9,650 nt of DNA. Origin: an uncultured Bacillota bacterium. Its GTDB lineage: Bacteria > Bacillota > Dehalobacteriia > UBA7702. Of the stretch, positions 5,735 to 9,650 are shown one piece after another. The notes under the pieces were generated by a model. That model ran no database searches and had not been told where the DNA came from. It saw only the letters and a program-made list of their open reading frames with translations. The DNA lies in assembly GCA_902766525.1 (NCBI GenBank), contig CACXDX010000175.1, positions 1 to 9,650 on the forward strand, read 5' to 3'. Position 1 is the first letter of the stretch; every line of letters begins with the position of its first letter. The position numbers were made by a program, and so were the translations under genes.

Positions 5735-7630
5735 TTAATCGAGCTCAAAAGCGCCCGTGTACAGCTTGTAATAAGTTTTCTTGGCTTTGATCAGATCTTC
5801 ATGCGTGCCGCGTTCGATGATACGCCCGTTTTCCAAAACCATGATCACATCGGCGTTCATCACCGTGGAGAGGCGATGGGCGATGATAAAAACGGTGCGT
5901 CCCTGCATCAGCTGATCCATACCCCGTTGTACCACGGCTTCGGTCTGCGTATCGATGCTGGAAGTCGCTTCATCGAGGATCATCACGGGAGGATCGGCAA
6001 CAGCGGCACGGGCAATGGCGATCAGCTGAAGCTGGCCCTGACTTAATTCCTCACCGCTGCCGCTAATCTCCGTTTGATAACCGTCGGGCAGACGGGAAAT
6101 GAAACCGTCGGCATTGGCCAGCTTTGCCGCGGCAATGATGTCCTTTTCACCGGCGTCAAGACGTCCGTAACGGATGTTGTCCGCCACAGTGCCGCTGAAG
6201 AGGTTCGTATCCTGGAGCACAATGCCGAGAGAACGGCGCAGATCGGGTTTTTTGATCTTATTGATGTTGATGCCGTCATAGCGGATCTTACCGTCCTCAA
6301 TATCGTAAAAACGGTTGATCAGATTGGTGATCGTTGTCTTCCCGGCACCGGTCGCACCGACAAAGGCCACCTTTTGGCCGGGTTCGGCGTAAAGATTGAT
6401 ATCATGCAGCACCGTTTTGTCCGGAGAATAGCCGAAATCGAGGTCAACCATGCGGACATCGCCGCGCAGGGGTGTATAGGTCAGTGAACCGTCGTGATGG
6501 GGATGCTTCCAATACCAGCTGCCGTCAGGTGATTCTTTGAAACCATCTTCGCTTTCGCTGCCGCGGATGAGGGTGACATATCCCCGGTCTTCTTCCTCTT
6601 CCTCATCCATAAGCCGGAAGATGCGCTTGGCCCCGGCCAACGCCATGACGATGAAGCCTGCCTGATGGGAAATTTGAGAAACCGGGTTGGTCACGCTTTT
6701 GCTCAGCTGCAGGAAAGAGGCGATGATGCCGAGGGTCAGACCGCCGATGTCATTCAGGGCCAGAGCCCCGCCGATCACGGCCAGCAAAACATATTGGAGG
6801 TTGCCGATATTACCGATAATGGGCATCAGGATATTGCCGAGAGCGTTGGCGGTAACGGCATTTTTAAAGAGCACTTCGTTTTTTTCATTGAAAACGGTTT
6901 TTGCTTCTTCCTCGTGGCAGAATACTTTGACCACCCGCTGACCGTGAACCATTTCTTCGATAAAGCCGTTGAGCTCGGCCAGAGAATGCTGCTGACGATA
7001 GAAAAAGCGTCCGCTCAAGCCGCCGACCTTTGCCGTCACAAAGATCATCAACGCGAGGATCACGATAACGACGACCGTGAGCAGCGGCGAGAGATAGATC
7101 ATGGCACAGAACACCGTGATGATGGTGAGGCAGGACATGAAGAGCTGAGGCAAACTCTGGGAGATAAATTGCCGCAGCGTATCCGTGTCGTTTGTGAAAT
7201 AGCTCATCATATCGCCGTGACTGTTGCGGTCAAAATAGCGAATCGGCAGCGTCTGCATATGAGCGAAGAGATCGTCTCTGATCTGCTTTAAAACACCCTG
7301 GGAGATGGTGACCATCATACGGTTATAGGCCAGGCCGGCAAAGACGCCGACCAGATAGATGAACCCGACCGCGACAAGGGCACGGATCAGACCGGTGAAG
7401 ACGGGATGCGCCATCCCCATAAGAGGAATGATATAATCGTCGATCAGAACCTGAATAAAGACGGAGGCCGCTACAGAGGCCAGAACCGAAAGAATGATGC
7501 AGATGACAACGAGCACCAGCCGCAAACCGTAGCCGCCGGCGAAGACATAGTGCAGCAAACGCTTCACGGTTTTCAAATCCGGTTTTTCCTGCATGGCGGC
7601 GGCGGAAACATTGGCTCTTTTAGGCGGCAT
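5735..7630 (-). CDS. Heterodimeric ABC exporter, subunit with the catalytic ATP site
   Basis: This is a half-transporter of 631 residues that fuses a six-helix membrane domain (about 36-335) to an ATPase domain (about 390-628). It should pair with the neighbouring subunit to export drugs, lipids or peptides across the cytoplasmic membrane. Walker A is GATGAGKTT (425-433), Q-loop Gln 473, Walker B MILDE with catalytic Glu 554, D-loop SID 558-560 and H-loop His 585, all intact. The signature is LSQGQ (529-533) rather than LSGGQ. It therefore supplies the ATP-binding side of the working site and the altered signature to the weak site. An acidic and Trp/His-containing linker (343-390) sits between the domains, as in LmrD/YheH-like clostridial relatives (recalled). 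A GTG at 7639 could extend it by 3 residues. The ATG at 7630 is chosen because GGAGG lies 8 bases upstream and the GTG falls inside that site. It overlaps the upstream gene by 11 bases. The substrate is unknown. Confidence 0.94.
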   Translation of the reverse strand: MPPKRANVSAAAMQEKPDLKTVKRLLHYVFAGGYGLRLVLVVICIILSVLASVAASVFIQVLIDDYIIPLMGMAHPVFTGLIRALVAVGFIYLVGVFAGLAYNRMMVTISQGVLKQIRDDLFAHMQTLPIRYFDRNSHGDMMSYFTNDTDTLRQFISQSLPQLFMSCLTIITVFCAMIYLSPLLTVVVIVILALMIFVTAKVGGLSGRFFYRQQHSLAELNGFIEEMVHGQRVVKVFCHEEEAKTVFNEKNEVLFKNAVTANALGNILMPIIGNIGNLQYVLLAVIGGALALNDIGGLTLGIIASFLQLSKSVTNPVSQISHQAGFIVMALAGAKRIFRLMDEEEEEDRGYVTLIRGSESEDGFKESPDGSWYWKHPHHDGSLTYTPLRGDVRMVDLDFGYSPDKTVLHDINLYAEPGQKVAFVGATGAGKTTITNLINRFYDIEDGKIRYDGININKIKKPDLRRSLGIVLQDTNLFSGTVADNIRYGRLDAGEKDIIAAAKLANADGFISRLPDGYQTEISGSGEELSQGQLQLIAIARAAVADPPVMILDEATSSIDTQTEAVVQRGMDQLMQGRTVFIIAHRLSTVMNADVIMVLENGRIIERGTHEDLIKAKKTYYKLYTGAFELD

Positions 7631-9356
7631 CGTCTTCACCTCCCTTCTTCTGGGTCAGGGCGGTTTCACGATAAATATCGCAGGTTTCCATCAGCGTTTC
7701 ATGATCGCCGACAGCGACAACGCTGCCTTCATCCAGGACGATAATCATATCGGCGTGTTCCACCGAAGCAACGCGCTGAGCAATGACGATCTTTGTCGTT
7801 TCCGGCATCCAGCGGGCCAGAGAATCACGAATCTTAGCATCGGTAGCGGTATCCACGGCGCGGGTGGAATCATCCAAAATCAAGATTTTCGGTTTTTTCA
7901 GCAAAGCGCGGGCAATACAAAGCCGCTGCTTCTGACCGCCGGAAACATTGGCGCCGCCCTGTTCGATACGGGTATCGTAACCGTCGGGGAAGGTGCGGAT
8001 AAAGTCATCGGCCTCCGCATAGACACAGGCTTGAACCAACTCCTCATCCGTTGCTTCTTTGTTGCCCCAGCGCAGATTTTCTTTGACGGTGCCGGAGAAA
8101 AGCTCATTATTCTGCAGCACCATGGCAACACTGTTTCGGAGGACCTCCATATCGTATTCACGCACATCATGACCGCCGACGCGGACCGCGCCTTCGCTGA
8201 CATCGTATAATCTGGGAATCAGCTGAACCAGCGTGGATTTGGAACTGCCCGTGGGGCCGATCAAGCCGACAACGGCGCCGGAGGGAATATGCAGATCCAC
8301 ATTTTTCAGGCAATAGGGATGATCTTTTCCCGCGTAGGCAAAACCGACATGATCAAAATCAATGCTGCCGTCGGCAACTTCCGTCAGGGGATTTTCGGGA
8401 TCGCGGACATCCGGCACTTCCGAAAGCACCTCACCGATGCGCACCGCCGAAGCTCTGGCCATAACGATCATAACGAAAATCATCGAAAGCATCATTAAGC
8501 TCATCAGAATCTGCATCGTATAGGTGATCATACTCACGAGTTCCCCGGTGGTCATCGTTCCGGAAACAATGAATTGAGCGCCAAACCAGGAAATGGCAAT
8601 CATCGAACCGTAGACGACAAACATCATCAGCGGATTATTCAAAACCAGCAATTTTTCGGCACCGGAGCCGAAGCGGTACATTTCCCCGGAAGCGCTGCGG
8701 AACTTCTCCGTTTCATGGTCTTCCCGCACGAAGGCTTTGACCACGCGGATCCCGCGAAGATTTTCCTCAACGACGGTATTGAGACGGTCGTAAGCTTTGA
8801 ACAATTTCGTAAACAGGGGATGAGCGTGGGTCATGATGAAATACAAGCCCCCGCCGAGAATCGGCAAAGCGCAGAGGAACACGAGGGAAAGGGGACGATT
8901 GATGCGCACGGCGCAGACAAGGGCCAGAATCAGCATGATGGGACTGCGCACGGCGACGCGAATGATCATCGTATAGGCCTGCTGCACATTGTTGATATCC
9001 GTCGTCAGACGGGTAACCAGCCCCGCCGTTGAAAATTTATCGATATTGCCGAAGGAAAAAGTCTGGATCCGTTCATAAATCGTCTGACGCAGATTCCTGG
9101 CAAAACCGGCGCTGCCTCTCGCGGCAAAAAATCCGGACAGAACGCCGAACCCCAGAGAGAGCAGGGCGCAAATAATGAGAATCAGCCCCATTTTCTCTAT
9201 ATAATTCATGTTCCCCGCGGTGATGCCCTTATCGATGAGATCGGCCATCAGAAGGGGAATCAAAACTTCCATAACGACTTCAAGTATGACAAAAAAAGGA
9301 GCCAACAACGAATCGCGTTTGAATTCCCGAATGCAGGACGCTAATTGACGAATCAT
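7620..9356 (-). CDS. Heterodimeric ABC exporter, subunit with the degenerate ATP site
   Basis: This 578-residue half-transporter has six membrane helices within about 17-300 and an ATPase domain at about 330-565. Walker A is GPTGSSKST (367-375), with Ser in place of the Gly before Lys. Walker B is ILILDD (491-496), with Asp 496 where the catalytic Glu should be. The H-loop has Gln 527 in place of His (IAQRV). The signature VSGGQ (471-475) is canonical, and Q-loop Gln is 415. These changes mark the degenerate-site subunit of TM287/288- or LmrCD-type exporters: it binds ATP without efficient hydrolysis and lends its good signature to the partner. The start has AAGGAGGAG 10-12 bases upstream and begins with family-like residues. 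Its ATG overlaps the upstream MarR-type stop by 4 bases (ATGA), and its end overlaps the partner gene by 11. It probably exports toxic hydrophobic compounds, but the substrate is not shown. Confidence 0.94.
   Translation of the reverse strand: MIRQLASCIREFKRDSLLAPFFVILEVVMEVLIPLLMADLIDKGITAGNMNYIEKMGLILIICALLSLGFGVLSGFFAARGSAGFARNLRQTIYERIQTFSFGNIDKFSTAGLVTRLTTDINNVQQAYTMIIRVAVRSPIMLILALVCAVRINRPLSLVFLCALPILGGGLYFIMTHAHPLFTKLFKAYDRLNTVVEENLRGIRVVKAFVREDHETEKFRSASGEMYRFGSGAEKLLVLNNPLMMFVVYGSMIAISWFGAQFIVSGTMTTGELVSMITYTMQILMSLMMLSMIFVMIVMARASAVRIGEVLSEVPDVRDPENPLTEVADGSIDFDHVGFAYAGKDHPYCLKNVDLHIPSGAVVGLIGPTGSSKSTLVQLIPRLYDVSEGAVRVGGHDVREYDMEVLRNSVAMVLQNNELFSGTVKENLRWGNKEATDEELVQACVYAEADDFIRTFPDGYDTRIEQGGANVSGGQKQRLCIARALLKKPKILILDDSTRAVDTATDAKIRDSLARWMPETTKIVIAQRVASVEHADMIIVLDEGSVVAVGDHETLMETCDIYRETALTQKKGGEDDAA
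7637..7646 (-). promoter_or_regulatory. Shine-Dalgarno that sets the start of the second exporter gene
   Basis: The minus strand reads AAGGGAGGTG, ending 6 bases before the ATG at 7630-7628, with its GGAGG core 8 bases away. The site lies inside the last codons of the upstream ABC gene, so translation of the two subunits is coupled. It contains the GTG (7639-7637) that would otherwise be read as the start. Confidence 0.8.
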
Positions 9357-9650
9357 TTTCCGGTTTCTCCTCCTTCTTTTCGGTCGCTTTCATTAAGTCT
9401 TTGTTCCAGATTTTCCCGAATTTTCGCGGTCACCCGAAAAAAGACGGCCAGATCCTCCTCGGGGATCCCTTCGGTGAGCATCTTTTCCAGCCGGTGCAGC
9501 TTCCGTCCGGTGTCCTTGGCAAGACAGAGAGATTTTTCCGTCAGCGCCACCTTCTTCAAACGAGCGTCATAAGGAACCGATTCCCTGACGACAAGCTGCT
9601 TTGCCTCCATCTCCTGAATCAGAACGGAAACCGAGGGACGGCGCATGGAG
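9353..9650 (-). CDS. MarR-family regulator, 3' part only
   Basis: This is the C-terminal portion (about 98 residues visible) of a MarR-type regulator whose 5' end lies beyond the right edge. An in-frame ATG at 9646 is not the start: it lies just before the recognition helix (RRPSVSVLIQEME), in the middle of a normal MarR domain, and the frame stays open to the edge. The wing follows (YDARLKKVALTEKS), then the C-terminal dimer helices and a charged tail. Its TGA overlaps the ATG of the first ABC gene by 4 bases, so it is probably the first gene of the exporter operon and its local repressor (inference). Its N-terminal helices and ligand pocket cannot be assessed. Confidence 0.88.
   Translation of the reverse strand, partial: SMRRPSVSVLIQEMEAKQLVVRESVPYDARLKKVALTEKSLCLAKDTGRKLHRLEKMLTEGIPEEDLAVFFRVTAKIRENLEQRLNESDRKEGGETGK

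Noticed and set aside
4889..6046. 385-codon open frame on the plus strand
   Set aside because: It runs antisense across the zinc-ribbon gene, a promoter, the MarR-type gene and part of an ABC gene. All of these have clear families on the minus strand, and the antisense product resembles nothing.
7593..8210. 205-codon plus-strand frame
   Set aside because: It is antisense to the junction and ATPase domain of the two ABC genes, with no Shine-Dalgarno or promoter noted and no recognisable domain.
9353..9646. A complete 97-residue regulator starting at the ATG at 9646
   Set aside because: The frame is open to the window edge and this ATG falls in the middle of the MarR winged helix, so the gene is cut by the window and not short.
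1..9650. CRISPR arrays, tRNA or rRNA genes, transposases and attachment sites
   Set aside because: I looked for spaced direct repeats, RNA-gene landmarks and transposase motifs and saw none. The only tandem repeat is the 9-bp coding repeat in the J-protein gene.

Overview
Every gene supported in this window lies on the minus strand, so transcription runs from high to low coordinates. The base composition is moderate (close to half G+C by eye). The gene set points to a Gram-positive-lineage anaerobe of the Bacillota, most likely class Clostridia: a MarR-linked heterodimeric drug-type ABC exporter, and a membrane zinc-ribbon protein, DUF5685-type protein and cysteine-tailed J-protein in a row. 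This placement is inferred from protein-family resemblance only.

Region 1 (9650 to 5246) is an exporter operon that enters from beyond the right edge. It holds the 3' part of a MarR-type regulator, two ABC exporter half-transporters and a second, complete MarR-type regulator. The genes overlap by 4 and 11 bases, then are separated by 21 bases, so they are probably one transcript. The two half-transporters form a clear asymmetric pair. The first has a degenerate ATPase site (Asp for the catalytic Glu, Gln for the H-loop His). The second has the intact Glu and His but a changed signature motif. Together they should make one working and one crippled ATP site, as in TM287/288- or LmrCD-like exporters.

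Region 2 (5245 to 5159) is the only operon boundary inside the window. A good sigma-A-type promoter (TAGACA, 17 bases, TATAAT) overlaps an 11-bp inverted repeat that may end the upstream transcript or act as an operator, and a 16-bp AT palindrome covers the -10 element.

Region 3 (5158 to 254) is a five-gene operon: a two-helix membrane protein with a C-terminal zinc ribbon, a DUF5685-type helical protein, a J-domain protein with a cysteine-rich tail, a CPA2/Kef-type cation:proton antiporter, and a TetR-type regulator. It ends in a strong intrinsic terminator at 203-236. The antiporter very probably starts at a TTG codon (3201), with a perfect GGAGG six bases upstream. That removes an overlap with the J-protein gene. 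The first three genes look like a conserved module whose function I do not know. The DUF5685 protein carries a segment resembling the second Asp-rich motif of squalene/phytoene synthases.

Region 4 (202 to 1) is AT-rich and intergenic. It ends in an extended -10 promoter and what is probably the first few codons of another leftward gene.
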